From: Sphingopyxis jiangsuensis
Lineage (GTDB): Bacteria > Pseudomonadota > Alphaproteobacteria > Sphingomonadales > Sphingomonadaceae
Direction: 5' to 3'
Length of the DNA: 64,000 nt
Assembly (NCBI RefSeq): GCF_016734905.1
Contig: NZ_JAERPO010000002.1
Location: forward strand, 1,197,524 to 1,261,523
In this document: positions 34,688 through 43,030 of the stretch, one piece after another
Numbering within the stretch: the first letter of the stretch is position 1
Layout of the letters: every line of letters begins with the position of its first letter
Notes under the pieces: model-generated
Databases searched by the model: none
What the model saw: only the letters and a program-made list of their open reading frames with translations
Told to the model about the DNA's origin: nothing
Translations under genes and position numbers: made by a program

Positions 34688-35485
34688 ATGACAAACATGG
34701 CAGAGACCTTGGAAATCGACAAAATCGCGGGCGCGCTGATCGACGCGCGTGCGCTAAAGACACCGCTTACCTTGTATCCGGGGCCGATGCCGCAGACGAT
34801 GGCCGAGGCCTATGCGATCCAGGATGCGGCGATCGCCCTCGACGGGCGCCGCATCGGCGGCTGGAAGGTCGGTCGGATTCCCGATGCGCTGGTCGAGCGC
34901 TTTGGCGAGAATCGCCTGACCGGCCCGATTTTCGACGATGAAATTTTCGACGGCAGCGCGGGCTCGGCGCCCTCTATGCCCGTCTATTCGCCCGGTTTCG
35001 CCGCGGCTGAAGCCGAAGTGCTGCTGTGCTTCGGTGAGGTGGGCGCGCGCGATTACGACATCGATTCGGTCAAAGATTGCATCGCGCAGGTGCGGACGGG
35101 GATCGAAATCGCGAGTTCGCCCTTTCCTGAAATCAATCTTCACGGTCCGGCGGTGACTGCGTCGGATTATGGCAACAACAAGGGGCTGATTCTCGGCCCC
35201 GCCATTCCCGGTTGGCGCGACGCCGAACTGATACGGATGCCCGTCGAAATGTTCGTCGACGGCCAATGCGTCGGCGCTGCGACGATGGAAGCCATGCTCG
35301 ACGGACCGTTCGGTTCGGCGCTTTTCCTGATCCGTACCCTGCGTGCGCGCGGCATCGCGATTCCGCCGGGGACCTGGGTTTCGGCGGGCGCGATTACTGG
35401 AATCCACGAGGTGAAGGCGGGCCAGACGGCCCATGCGGTGTTCAATCATGACATCCGCGTCAACTGCTCCATAAGGAGCATCTAA
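34688..35485 (+). CDS. 2-keto-4-pentenoate hydratase/FAH-superfamily protein of unknown role in the uronate operon
   Basis: The 265-residue protein matches the MhpD-like 2-hydroxypenta-2,4-dienoate hydratase family: AEAYAIQDAAIAL, GGWKVG, and acidic metal ligands in AEAEVLLCFGE and TGIEIASSPF, with the SAGAITGIHEVKAGQ segment near the end. It is the first gene after the perfect operator and is followed 19 nt later by exuT. Standard galacturonate pathways have no such step, so it may act on an unsaturated or side-product 2-keto sugar acid. Function is not established; family call is sound. ATG chosen after AGGGAA; a second ATG lies 9 nt downstream. Confidence 0.85.
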   Translation: MTNMAETLEIDKIAGALIDARALKTPLTLYPGPMPQTMAEAYAIQDAAIALDGRRIGGWKVGRIPDALVERFGENRLTGPIFDDEIFDGSAGSAPSMPVYSPGFAAAEAEVLLCFGEVGARDYDIDSVKDCIAQVRTGIEIASSPFPEINLHGPAVTASDYGNNKGLILGPAIPGWRDAELIRMPVEMFVDGQCVGAATMEAMLDGPFGSALFLIRTLRARGIAIPPGTWVSAGAITGIHEVKAGQTAHAVFNHDIRVNCSIRSI

Positions 35486-35504
35486 GAACAAACGGGAGAG
35501 GAAA

Positions 35505-36806
35505 ATGGCAGAGGCAATCGCAGCCGGAGCGGCGCAGCCCGTTCCCCGCGCGGGACGATACCGGTGGCTGATCATCGCGCTGCTTTTCGTCGCGACGACG
35601 GTCAATTATATCGACCGCACGATGCTGGGCCTGCTCGCGCCCGTCCTCGGCGAAGAGATGGGCTGGAGCGAGAATGACTATGGCAACATCGTCACCGCCT
35701 TTCAGGCTGCCTATGCCTTCGGCTTCCTCATCATGGGCTGGCTGATCGACCGTTTCGGCCCGAAAATCGGCTATGCCATTGCAATCTCGATCTGGACGAT
35801 AGGCCATGTCGCGCATGGCTTTGCCTCGTCGGTCGTCTCCTTCATGGCGGCGCGCGTCATCCTCGGCGTCGGTGAAGCGGGGCATTTCCCGTCGGTCGTC
35901 CGCGCATCGAGCGAATGGTTTCCGCAAAAGGAACGCGCCTATGCGATCGGCTGGGTCAACAGCGCGACGACGATCGGCGTCATCCTGACCGCGCCGACGA
36001 TCGCGCTCTTCATGGTCGTGCTCGGTTTCGACTGGCGCGAAACCTTTATCTACACCGGTCTTTTCGGCATCGCGCTGCTGCTGCTCTGGCTCTGGCTCTA
36101 CAGCAATCCGCGCGAAAGCGGGAAGGTGAGCGACGCCGAACTCGCGTGGATCGAGCATGACCCGCCCGAAAAGATCGAGCGCATCGGCTGGAGTCGCATC
36201 GTCCGCAAGCGCGAAGCCTGGGCCTTTGCGATCGGCAAGTTCCTGACCGACCCGGTCTGGTTTCTGATGCTCTTCTGGTTGCCCAAATATTTCAGCACGA
36301 CCTATGACGTCGACCTCAAGATCGTGCTGCTCCCGATGATCATCATGTATTTGCTTTCCGACGTCGGCAGCATCGCGGGCGGCTGGATGTCGTCAAAGCT
36401 GATCCAGAAGGGACACAGCGTCAATTTCGCGCGCAAGATCACGATGCTGCTCTCGGGCTGCTGCGTGCTTCCGCTGCTGTTCGTCACCGGGCTCGACAAT
36501 ATGTGGATCGCGGTCGTGCTCATCGGCATTGCGCTTGCGGGGCATCAGTCCTTTTCGTCGAACATCCTTTCGATCCCGCCGGACATGTTCCCCAAGAAAG
36601 CGGTCGGGTCGGTCATCGGCCTCGGCGGTTTCATGGGCGGCGTCGGCGGCATGATCATGGCCAAGTCGACAGGGCTTGTCCTCGACGCGACCGACGGCAA
36701 TTACACGTTGATCTTTGCGGCCTGCACGACCGTTTATTTCCTCGCCGTGCTGGCGATCCACCTTCTCAGCCCGCGCCTTGCGCCGGTGAGTGTCGAAGGC
36801 AATTGA
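35505..36806 (+). CDS. exuT: hexuronate MFS transporter ExuT (anion:cation symporter family)
   Basis: ExuT imports galacturonate and glucuronate with protons. The 433-residue product has 12 predicted membrane helices and the ACS-family pattern: RWLIIALLFVATTVNYIDRTMLGLLAP near the N-terminus, loop GWLIDRFGPKIGY, and GVGEAGHFPSVVRASSEWFP, the conserved family signature. RBS GGGAGAGG precedes the ATG. It lies between the hydratase and uxaC in one operon. Uptake specificity (galacturonate or both hexuronates) is inferred from the neighbours. Confidence 0.93.
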   Translation: MAEAIAAGAAQPVPRAGRYRWLIIALLFVATTVNYIDRTMLGLLAPVLGEEMGWSENDYGNIVTAFQAAYAFGFLIMGWLIDRFGPKIGYAIAISIWTIGHVAHGFASSVVSFMAARVILGVGEAGHFPSVVRASSEWFPQKERAYAIGWVNSATTIGVILTAPTIALFMVVLGFDWRETFIYTGLFGIALLLLWLWLYSNPRESGKVSDAELAWIEHDPPEKIERIGWSRIVRKREAWAFAIGKFLTDPVWFLMLFWLPKYFSTTYDVDLKIVLLPMIIMYLLSDVGSIAGGWMSSKLIQKGHSVNFARKITMLLSGCCVLPLLFVTGLDNMWIAVVLIGIALAGHQSFSSNILSIPPDMFPKKAVGSVIGLGGFMGGVGGMIMAKSTGLVLDATDGNYTLIFAACTTVYFLAVLAIHLLSPRLAPVSVEGN

Positions 36807-36813
36807 GCAAATA

Positions 36814-38226
36814 ATGACGCGTCCGCTGACCCTGCATCCCGACCGCCTCTTTCCGTCCGATGCGGGGCAGCGCGACATTGCGCGTCGTCTATACGCCGAT
36901 GTCGCGGACCTGCCGATCGTCAGCCCGCATGGGCACACCGATCCGGCATGGTTCGCGACCAACGCCAATTTCGGCAACGCCGCCGAACTGCTGCTGCACC
37001 CCGATCATTATGTTTTTCGGATGCTCTATTCGCAGGGCGTGTCGCTCGACGCGCTGGGGATTCGCAACCGTGCGGCCGACCCCCGCGAAAGCTGGCGGCT
37101 GTTCGCGCAAAATTATCATCTGTTTCGCGGCACCCCGACACGAATGTGGATGGACTGGGTCTTCGCCGAAGCCTTTGGTATCGACGTCCAGTTCGAGGCT
37201 GCCACCGCCGACCTTTACTACGACCGCATCACCGAAGCGCTCGCGACCGATGCCTTTCGCCCGCGCGCACTCTTCGACCGCTTTCGGATCGAAGTGATCG
37301 CAACGACCGAAAGCCCCATCGACACGCTCGAGCATCATCAGGTCGTCAAAGACGCGAACGCCAGCGGTGAATGGGGTGGGCGCGTCATCACCGCCTATCG
37401 CCCCGATCCGGTGGTCGATCCCGAATTCGAAGCGTTCCGCGAAAATCTCGGGAGGCTTTCGGACCTGTCGGGCGAAGACGCCTTTTCTTATGCCGGTTAC
37501 CTCGCCGCGCACCGCAACCGCCGCGCCTTTTTCGCAGAAATGGGTGCGACATCGACCGACCACGGCCATCCGACCGCCGCGACCGCCGACCTGTCGGATG
37601 CAGAGGCCGAGGCGCTGTTCGCGCGCGTCACCGGGGCGGATGTGTCGCCCGCCGATGCCGAGCTGTTCCGCGCGCATATGCTCACGGTGATGGCCGGAAT
37701 GAGCCTCGACGACGGGCTCGTCATGCAGATTCATCCGGGCAGCTTCCGCAACCATAACCCATGGCTGTTCGACCGCTATGGCCGTGACAAGGGCGCCGAC
37801 ATCCCCACGGCGACCGACTATGTCCACGCGCTGCGCCCGCTGCTCGCTCGCTATGGCAATGAAGCGCGGCTGACGATCATCCTATTCACGCTCGACGAGA
37901 CGAGCTATGCGCGCGAACTTGCGCCGCTCGCGGGCCATTATCCGGCGCTGAAGCTCGGCCCCGCCTGGTGGTTCCACGACAGCCCCGAAGGGATGCGGCG
38001 CTTCCGCAGCCAGGTGACCGAGACCGCGGGCTTCTACAACACCGTCGGCTTCAACGACGACACGCGCGCCTTCCTGTCGATCCCGGCGCGGCACGACGTT
38101 GCGCGGCGTATCGACTGCGGCTTCCTTGCGCAGCTCGTCGCCGAACATCGGCTGGAGGAATGGGAGGCGGCGGAACTCGCGGTCGACCTCAGCTATAATC
38201 TCGCCAAGGCGGCATATAGGCTGTGA
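36814..38226 (+). CDS. uxaC: uronate isomerase UxaC
   Basis: UxaC converts galacturonate to tagaturonate and glucuronate to fructuronate. The 470-residue length equals that of E. coli UxaC. Amidohydrolase-fold signatures are visible: VSPHGHTDPAWFA near the N-terminus (metal-binding HxH), TTESPIDTLEHH, VITAYRPDPVVDPEF and MQIHPGSFRNHN, and GPAWWFHDSPEGMRRF. The ATG lies 7 nt after the exuT stop, with no strong Shine-Dalgarno. Stop overlaps the reductase start. Confidence 0.97.
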   Translation: MTRPLTLHPDRLFPSDAGQRDIARRLYADVADLPIVSPHGHTDPAWFATNANFGNAAELLLHPDHYVFRMLYSQGVSLDALGIRNRAADPRESWRLFAQNYHLFRGTPTRMWMDWVFAEAFGIDVQFEAATADLYYDRITEALATDAFRPRALFDRFRIEVIATTESPIDTLEHHQVVKDANASGEWGGRVITAYRPDPVVDPEFEAFRENLGRLSDLSGEDAFSYAGYLAAHRNRRAFFAEMGATSTDHGHPTAATADLSDAEAEALFARVTGADVSPADAELFRAHMLTVMAGMSLDDGLVMQIHPGSFRNHNPWLFDRYGRDKGADIPTATDYVHALRPLLARYGNEARLTIILFTLDETSYARELAPLAGHYPALKLGPAWWFHDSPEGMRRFRSQVTETAGFYNTVGFNDDTRAFLSIPARHDVARRIDCGFLAQLVAEHRLEEWEAAELAVDLSYNLAKAAYRL

Positions 38227-39551
38227 GGCTGTCGGCGAAGACCCCGATCCCGGCGTCGGTGCGGACGCCGGATTATGACCGCAGCGCGCAGGCGGCGGGT
38301 ATCGTCCATATCGGCATCGGCGCATTCCACCGCGCGCATCAGGCGGTCTACACCGACGATGCGATGGGCGCAGGGGACGGCGACTGGGGGATCACCGGCG
38401 TGTCGTTACGCTCGGGCGATGTCGCGGCGCAGCTTAATCCGCAGGACGGCCTCTACACCGTCAGCACCCGCAGCGCAGCCGGAACCGACCTGCGTCTCAT
38501 CGGTGCCGTGCAGCGGGTGCTCGTCGCGGGCGAAGCGGCGCAAGATGTCATCGACGCGATCGCTTCGCCCGCGACGCATATTGTCAGCTTCACCGTTACC
38601 GAGAAGGGCTATTTGCGCGCAGCCGACGGTTCGCTCGACCTCGCGGCGGCGCGCGGGGCATCGAGCCTTTATCGCTTTGTCGGCGCGGGACTCGCGGCGC
38701 GCCGCGCGGCGGGGCTCCCCGGTCTGACGCTGCTCAGCTGCGACAATCTTGCGAATAATGGCGCGGTGCTGCGCGCGCTGATGCGCGACTATCTTGCCGC
38801 CGCGCAGCCGGACCTTCTTGACTGGTTCGACCGCGAATGCCGCTGCCCCGCGACGATGATCGATCGCATCGTCCCCGCGACCACCGACGCCGACCGCACT
38901 GCGGTCAAAGCGGTGCTTGGTGCGCGCGACGAGGGTGCGGTGGTCACCGAAGCTTTCAGCCAGTGGGTGATCGAGGATGATTTTGCCGGCCCGCGCCCGC
39001 GCTGGGAGGATGTCGGCGCCGAGCTCGTCGCCGACGTTGCGCCCTATGAAACGGCAAAGCTGAGGATGCTCAACGGCGCGCATTCGGCGCTCGCCTATAT
39101 CGGGCTCGGTCGTGGTCACCTCTATGTCCATCAGGCGGTCGCCGACCCGGGCATCCACCCCCTGATCGAACGGCTGATGCGCGAAGAGGCGGCCCCCACG
39201 ATCGACGCCGCGCCGGGGCAGGACCTTTCCGCCTATGCCGACGCGCTGATGGGTCGCTTCGCCAATCCCGCACTCGACCACCGGTTGATCCAGATCGCGA
39301 TGGACGGTAGCCAGAAGATCCCGCAGCGCTGGCTCGACACGCTGGCGTGGCACCAGAGGCGCGGGCAGCGCTGCGCTTCGCTGGGGGCTGCGGTCGCGGC
39401 GTGGATCGCCTTCCTGCGGAGCGACCATCCGATCGACGATCCGCTCGCGGACAAGCTGCGCGACGCGGCGGCGGCCCCAGACGCAATGGAACGGCTGTTC
39501 GGCAAGGGCGGGCTGATCGCGTCGGACTGGCGGCCCGAACCCAACGTCTAA
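38223..39551 (+). CDS. mannitol-dehydrogenase-family oxidoreductase, probable tagaturonate reductase (UxaB role)
   Basis: The 442-residue NAD-dependent enzyme belongs to the mannitol dehydrogenase/fructuronate reductase family (GIVHIGIGAFHRAHQAVYTDDAM cofactor region, SFTVTEKGY, CDNLANNGAVLRAL, and catalytic-lysine region YETAKLRMLNGAHSALAYIG). The GTG start overlaps the uxaC stop (GTGA). By sequence it resembles UxuB (fructuronate reductase), but the only dehydratase here is UxaA, which needs altronate; so tagaturonate reduction is the more useful activity. Dual or fructuronate activity cannot be excluded, as no uxuA is present. Confidence 0.85.
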   Translation: MRLSAKTPIPASVRTPDYDRSAQAAGIVHIGIGAFHRAHQAVYTDDAMGAGDGDWGITGVSLRSGDVAAQLNPQDGLYTVSTRSAAGTDLRLIGAVQRVLVAGEAAQDVIDAIASPATHIVSFTVTEKGYLRAADGSLDLAAARGASSLYRFVGAGLAARRAAGLPGLTLLSCDNLANNGAVLRALMRDYLAAAQPDLLDWFDRECRCPATMIDRIVPATTDADRTAVKAVLGARDEGAVVTEAFSQWVIEDDFAGPRPRWEDVGAELVADVAPYETAKLRMLNGAHSALAYIGLGRGHLYVHQAVADPGIHPLIERLMREEAAPTIDAAPGQDLSAYADALMGRFANPALDHRLIQIAMDGSQKIPQRWLDTLAWHQRRGQRCASLGAAVAAWIAFLRSDHPIDDPLADKLRDAAAAPDAMERLFGKGGLIASDWRPEPNV

Positions 39552-39601
39552 TCCCGTCCAGGCGAAGGCCGGGATCGCATCGTTGAGGTATGAGGCTCCG
39601 G

Positions 39602-39629
39602 CGTCATCCCGTCCTTCGCCGGGATGACG
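39602..39629. repeat. intergenic hairpin repeat, family B fragment
   Basis: CGTCATCCCG (39602-39611) and CGGGATGACG (39620-39629) form a perfect 10-bp stem with an 8-nt loop between the convergent uxaB-like and LysR genes. A related half is seen at ~63094-63108 (GCCGGGATGACGG). It may terminate transcription from both sides. Confidence 0.6.
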
Positions 39630-39630
39630 G

Positions 39631-40515
39631 CTAGGATGGCGCCAGCAAGCCCCGCGCTTCTTTCACCTCGCTATCCAGCCAGTCGATGAAGGCCCGGATC
39701 CGCGGCTGCTGCGCGACATCGCGATGGAGCGCGAGCCAGAAGCTGCGCGCGATTGTCTGTGTGCGCCGTACGCGCATCAGCGCTGGATCCCCTTCGGCGA
39801 GGAAGCAGGGCAGCACGCCGACGCCGGAGCCGCCCGCGATCATCCGCCGCTGCGCGAGGATCGACGAGGAGCGGATGGTCGCGCGCAGTCCGGGTTCGAT
39901 CTCGCCCAGATAATCGAGTTCGGGCGCATAGAGAATGTCGGGGATATAGCCGATCACCGGAATGGCGGCGCGCGACAACGGCGCGGTTTCGACGGCTTCC
40001 GTCCAGTCCTGCCGTTCCGCAGGGGCGTAAAGGCCAAGGCTGTAGTCGGCGAGTTTGCGCGTGATCAGCGGTCCCTTGCGCGGCCGCGCGAGCAGGATCG
40101 CCATGTCGGCCTCACGCCGCGAAGGATTGAGGAAGCCCGACGAGGCGACAAGGTCAATCTCGAGTTCGGGATGCGCCGCCGCAAAGGCGCCGAGGCGCGG
40201 TGCGATGAAGCTGTTGCCAAAACCTTCGGAAACGCTGATGCGAAGCTGCCCCGACAGCGCCGCGCGGCCTTCGCCGGCGTGGACACGCGCCGCCGCCGCC
40301 GCCATCGCCTCGGCGTGCGGGACGAGCGCGCGCCCGGCAGCGGTCAGGGTGAAGCCCGCGGGCACGCGCTCGAACAAGGTCTGGTCGAGCGCCTTTTCGA
40401 GCGCGCCGACGCGGCGGCTGACCGTCGTCGGGTCGACGTGCAGCGCCTGCGCCGCGCGCGCGAGCGTGCCGTGGCGCGCGACCATCAGGAAATATTGCAG
40501 CCCGTCCCAATCCAT
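39631..40515 (-). CDS. LysR-family transcriptional regulator, divergent from mmsA
   Basis: The 294-residue protein has an N-terminal winged helix-turn-helix (LQYFLMVARHGTLARAAQALHVDPTTVSRRVGALEKAL, about residues 6-43; key residues T20, A23, S34) and a LysR effector domain. The ATG giving MDWDGLQYF is preferred over a TTG 9 nt upstream. Its position divergent from the valine operon, with a palindrome in the 99-bp gap, suggests it controls mmsA and the following genes; the effector is unknown. Confidence 0.9.
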   Translation of the reverse strand: MDWDGLQYFLMVARHGTLARAAQALHVDPTTVSRRVGALEKALDQTLFERVPAGFTLTAAGRALVPHAEAMAAAAARVHAGEGRAALSGQLRISVSEGFGNSFIAPRLGAFAAAHPELEIDLVASSGFLNPSRREADMAILLARPRKGPLITRKLADYSLGLYAPAERQDWTEAVETAPLSRAAIPVIGYIPDILYAPELDYLGEIEPGLRATIRSSSILAQRRMIAGGSGVGVLPCFLAEGDPALMRVRRTQTIARSFWLALHRDVAQQPRIRAFIDWLDSEVKEARGLLAPS

Positions 40516-40540
40516 GAGCTGCAATTATGCAGGTTCGGAC

Positions 40541-40559
40541 TGCAAGTCTATCCCTTGCA
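40541..40559. promoter_or_regulatory. inverted repeat TGCAAG-N7-CTTGCA, candidate LysR binding site
   Basis: Perfect 6-bp arms with a 7-nt spacer lie 25 nt upstream of the LysR ATG, inside the LysR-mmsA divergent region. Further TGCAA/TTGCA half-sites flank it. The arrangement fits a LysR-type site, but no experiment supports it. Confidence 0.5.
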
Positions 40560-40614
40560 ATTCATTCTCTGTTGGTCTCATTCGACTGCAATCAGATAAG
40601 GGAGACCAGAGGCC

Positions 40615-42114
40615 ATGCGACAGATCGACCACCATATTGCCGGCGGCGCCGGGGGACTCGGGGGCGCGCGCAAAGGCACGATCTTCGACCCCAACAATGG
40701 CGCGGTGCAGGCCGAGGTCGCGCTCGGCGACCGCGCGCTCCTCGACCGCGCCGTCGCGGCGGCAAAAAAGGCGCAGCCCGCCTGGGCCGCCACCAACCCG
40801 CAGCGCCGCGCGCGCGTGATGTTCGAATTCAAGCGTCTCGTCGAAGCGAACATGAACCAGCTCGCCGAAATGCTCTCGGCCGAACATGGCAAGGTGATTG
40901 CCGATTCGAAGGGCGACATTCAACGCGGGCTGGAGGTCATCGAATTCTGTTGCGGCATCCCGCATGTGCTGAAGGGCGAATATACGCAGGGCGCCGGCCC
41001 CGGCATCGACGTCTATTCGATGCGCCAGCCGGTCGGCATCGGCGCGGGCATCACCCCGTTCAACTTCCCCGCGATGATCCCGCTATGGATGGGCGGCGTC
41101 GCGACCGCGGTCGGCAACGCCTTCATCCTGAAACCCAGCGAGCGCGACCCGTCGGTGCCCGTCCGCCTGTCGGAACTCTTCCTCGAAGCCGGAATGCCCG
41201 AGGGGATTTTCCAGACCGTGCACGGCGACAAGGAGATGGTCGATGCGATCCTCGACCATCCCGACATCGGCGCGATCAGCTTCGTCGGATCGTCGGATAT
41301 CGCCCATTATGTCTACAACCGCGGCGTTTCGAACGGCAAGCGTGTGCAGGCGATGGGCGGCGCGAAGAATCACGGTATCGTCATGCCCGACGCCGACCTC
41401 GACCAGGTGGTGAACGACCTCACCGGCGCCGCCTTCGGCTCGGCGGGCGAACGCTGCATGGCGCTCCCTGTCGTCGTTCCCGTCGGTGAGGATACGGCGA
41501 CGCGCCTGCGCGAAAAGCTCGTCCCCGCGATCGAGGCGCTGCGCGTCGGCGTGTCGACCGATGCCGAGGCGCATTACGGCCCCGTGGTCACGGCGGCGCA
41601 CAAGCAGAAGGTCGAAGGCTGGATCCAGAAATGCGCCGACGAGGGCGCCGAGCTGGTCATCGATGGACGCGGCTTCACGCTTCAGGGGCATGAGGACGGC
41701 TTCTTCGTCGGCCCGACGCTGTTCGACCACGTCACCCCCGATATGGAAAGCTACAGGGAAGAAATATTCGGGCCCGTGCTGCAGATTGTCCGCGCGCCCG
41801 ATTTCGAAACCGCGCTCGAACTGCCCTCGAAGCATCAGTACGGCAATGGCGTCGCCATCTTCACCCGCAACGGCCATGCCGCGCGCGAATTTGCCGCGCG
41901 GGTCAATGTCGGCATGGTCGGCATCAACGTGCCGATCCCGGTCCCCGTCGCCTATCACACATTTGGCGGCTGGAAGCGCTCGGCGTTCGGCGACACCAAC
42001 CAGCACGGCATGGAAGGCGTCAAATTCTGGACCAAGGTCAAGACGATCACCGCGCGCTGGCCCGACGGTTCGCCTGATGGCGGCAACGCCTTCGTCATCC
42101 CGACGATGGGCTGA
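40615..42114 (+). CDS. mmsA: CoA-acylating methylmalonate-semialdehyde dehydrogenase MmsA
   Basis: MmsA oxidises methylmalonate semialdehyde to propionyl-CoA with NAD and CoA, the last step of valine degradation. The 499-residue aldehyde dehydrogenase has cofactor motif TPFNFPAMIPLWM, the catalytic cysteine in FGSAGERCMALPVVV (near residue 284), and the MmsA-typical lack of the usual ALDH glutamate. FEVPIPV-type segment NVPIPVPVAYHTFGGWK near the end is diagnostic. It leads the operon. Confidence 0.96.
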   Translation: MRQIDHHIAGGAGGLGGARKGTIFDPNNGAVQAEVALGDRALLDRAVAAAKKAQPAWAATNPQRRARVMFEFKRLVEANMNQLAEMLSAEHGKVIADSKGDIQRGLEVIEFCCGIPHVLKGEYTQGAGPGIDVYSMRQPVGIGAGITPFNFPAMIPLWMGGVATAVGNAFILKPSERDPSVPVRLSELFLEAGMPEGIFQTVHGDKEMVDAILDHPDIGAISFVGSSDIAHYVYNRGVSNGKRVQAMGGAKNHGIVMPDADLDQVVNDLTGAAFGSAGERCMALPVVVPVGEDTATRLREKLVPAIEALRVGVSTDAEAHYGPVVTAAHKQKVEGWIQKCADEGAELVIDGRGFTLQGHEDGFFVGPTLFDHVTPDMESYREEIFGPVLQIVRAPDFETALELPSKHQYGNGVAIFTRNGHAAREFAARVNVGMVGINVPIPVPVAYHTFGGWKRSAFGDTNQHGMEGVKFWTKVKTITARWPDGSPDGGNAFVIPTMG

Positions 42115-42167
42115 CGGGGCAACCCTGTGCGGTGCTCGACCATTTCTCCTGCCGAAGGAGAAGGACG

Positions 42168-42692
42168 ATGAAGCGATGGATAACTCCTCTGGCTGTGCTG
42201 CTGCTCGCGGCGTGCAGCAGCGGCAAGGATGAGGAGTCGGGTCCCGAGGCGACAGCAGATTTCGGCCCGCTGAAAAAGGCCGAGCGTCCGGAGCCTGTAG
42301 AGGCGCCGGAACCGGCCGTGCCTGCCCCGACCGAAAAGCGGGCGGAAGGCAGCGGCGCCGATGTCGGGGGCGCGAATGCGATCCCGCGCGCGATCCGTGG
42401 ACGCTGGGCGCTCGATGTCGCGCACTGCACGGCGCGCAAGGGCACCGACCTCACCGCACTCACGATCGATGCCGCCAGTCTGCGCTTCTATGAATCGCAC
42501 GGCGAACTCGCGCGCATTCGCGAAAGCGCGGCGGACCGTCTTGTCGCTGATTACCGTTTCAGCGGAGAGGGCGAGACGTGGCGGCAGCGCGTCGAACTCG
42601 ACCTTCGCGATGGCGGGCGGACGCTTGTGCGCCGCGACCATGGCGAGGGTGCGACGGGCGAAGCGCTGCGCTATACCCGCTGCGCCGCCTGA
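42168..42692 (+). CDS. hypothetical lipoprotein
   Basis: The 174-residue product has a lipoprotein signal with lipobox LAACSS (LAVLLLAACSSGK), a Pro/Glu-rich linker (PEPVEAPEPAVPAPTEK) and a C-terminal globular part of about 95 residues (GRWALDVAHCTARKGTDLTALTID) with two cysteines. The globular part resembles small domains seen in sphingomonad proteins of unknown function. ATG after GGAGAAGGA. It lies 53 nt after mmsA and 32 nt before the I78-like gene, so it may be co-transcribed. Confidence 0.7.
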   Translation: MKRWITPLAVLLLAACSSGKDEESGPEATADFGPLKKAERPEPVEAPEPAVPAPTEKRAEGSGADVGGANAIPRAIRGRWALDVAHCTARKGTDLTALTIDAASLRFYESHGELARIRESAADRLVADYRFSGEGETWRQRVELDLRDGGRTLVRRDHGEGATGEALRYTRCAA

Positions 42693-42724
42693 GCGGCAGA
42701 CTCGGAAGAAAGGGAGATAGAGGG

Positions 42725-43030
42725 ATGGATATTCGCTGGATCGCAATTGCCGCAGTGCTGCCGCTCACCGCTTGCGCGGGGGCTTATGGCGGCGGCGGCG
42801 ATATGGGGCCACCGCCCCCCGCCGACATGGTCTGCAATGCCGATGCCGTGCAAAGCTATGTCGGGCAATCGGTATCGGCCGAACTCGGTGCCGCGGCGCT
42901 CAGGGCCAGCGGCGCGCGCACCCTGCGCTGGGGTCCGCCGCGCTCGGCGATGACGATGGATTACCGCGAAGACCGGCTGAACATCATGTACGACGACGCG
43001 TCAAAGGTCACGCAGGTCAGCTGTGGCTGA
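42725..43030 (+). CDS. lipoprotein with peptidase inhibitor I78 domain
   Basis: The 101-residue product has a lipobox signal (AVLPLTACAGAYG) and a ~65-residue I78-type domain: CNADAVQSYVGQSVSAEL, RTLRWGPPRSAMTMDYREDRLNIMYDD, ending VTQVSCG. I78 proteins inhibit serine peptidases in characterised fungal members; bacterial roles are unknown. It overlaps the RidA gene start by 8 nt. Start ATG after AGAGGG. Confidence 0.8.
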   Translation: MDIRWIAIAAVLPLTACAGAYGGGGDMGPPPPADMVCNADAVQSYVGQSVSAELGAAALRASGARTLRWGPPRSAMTMDYREDRLNIMYDDASKVTQVSCG

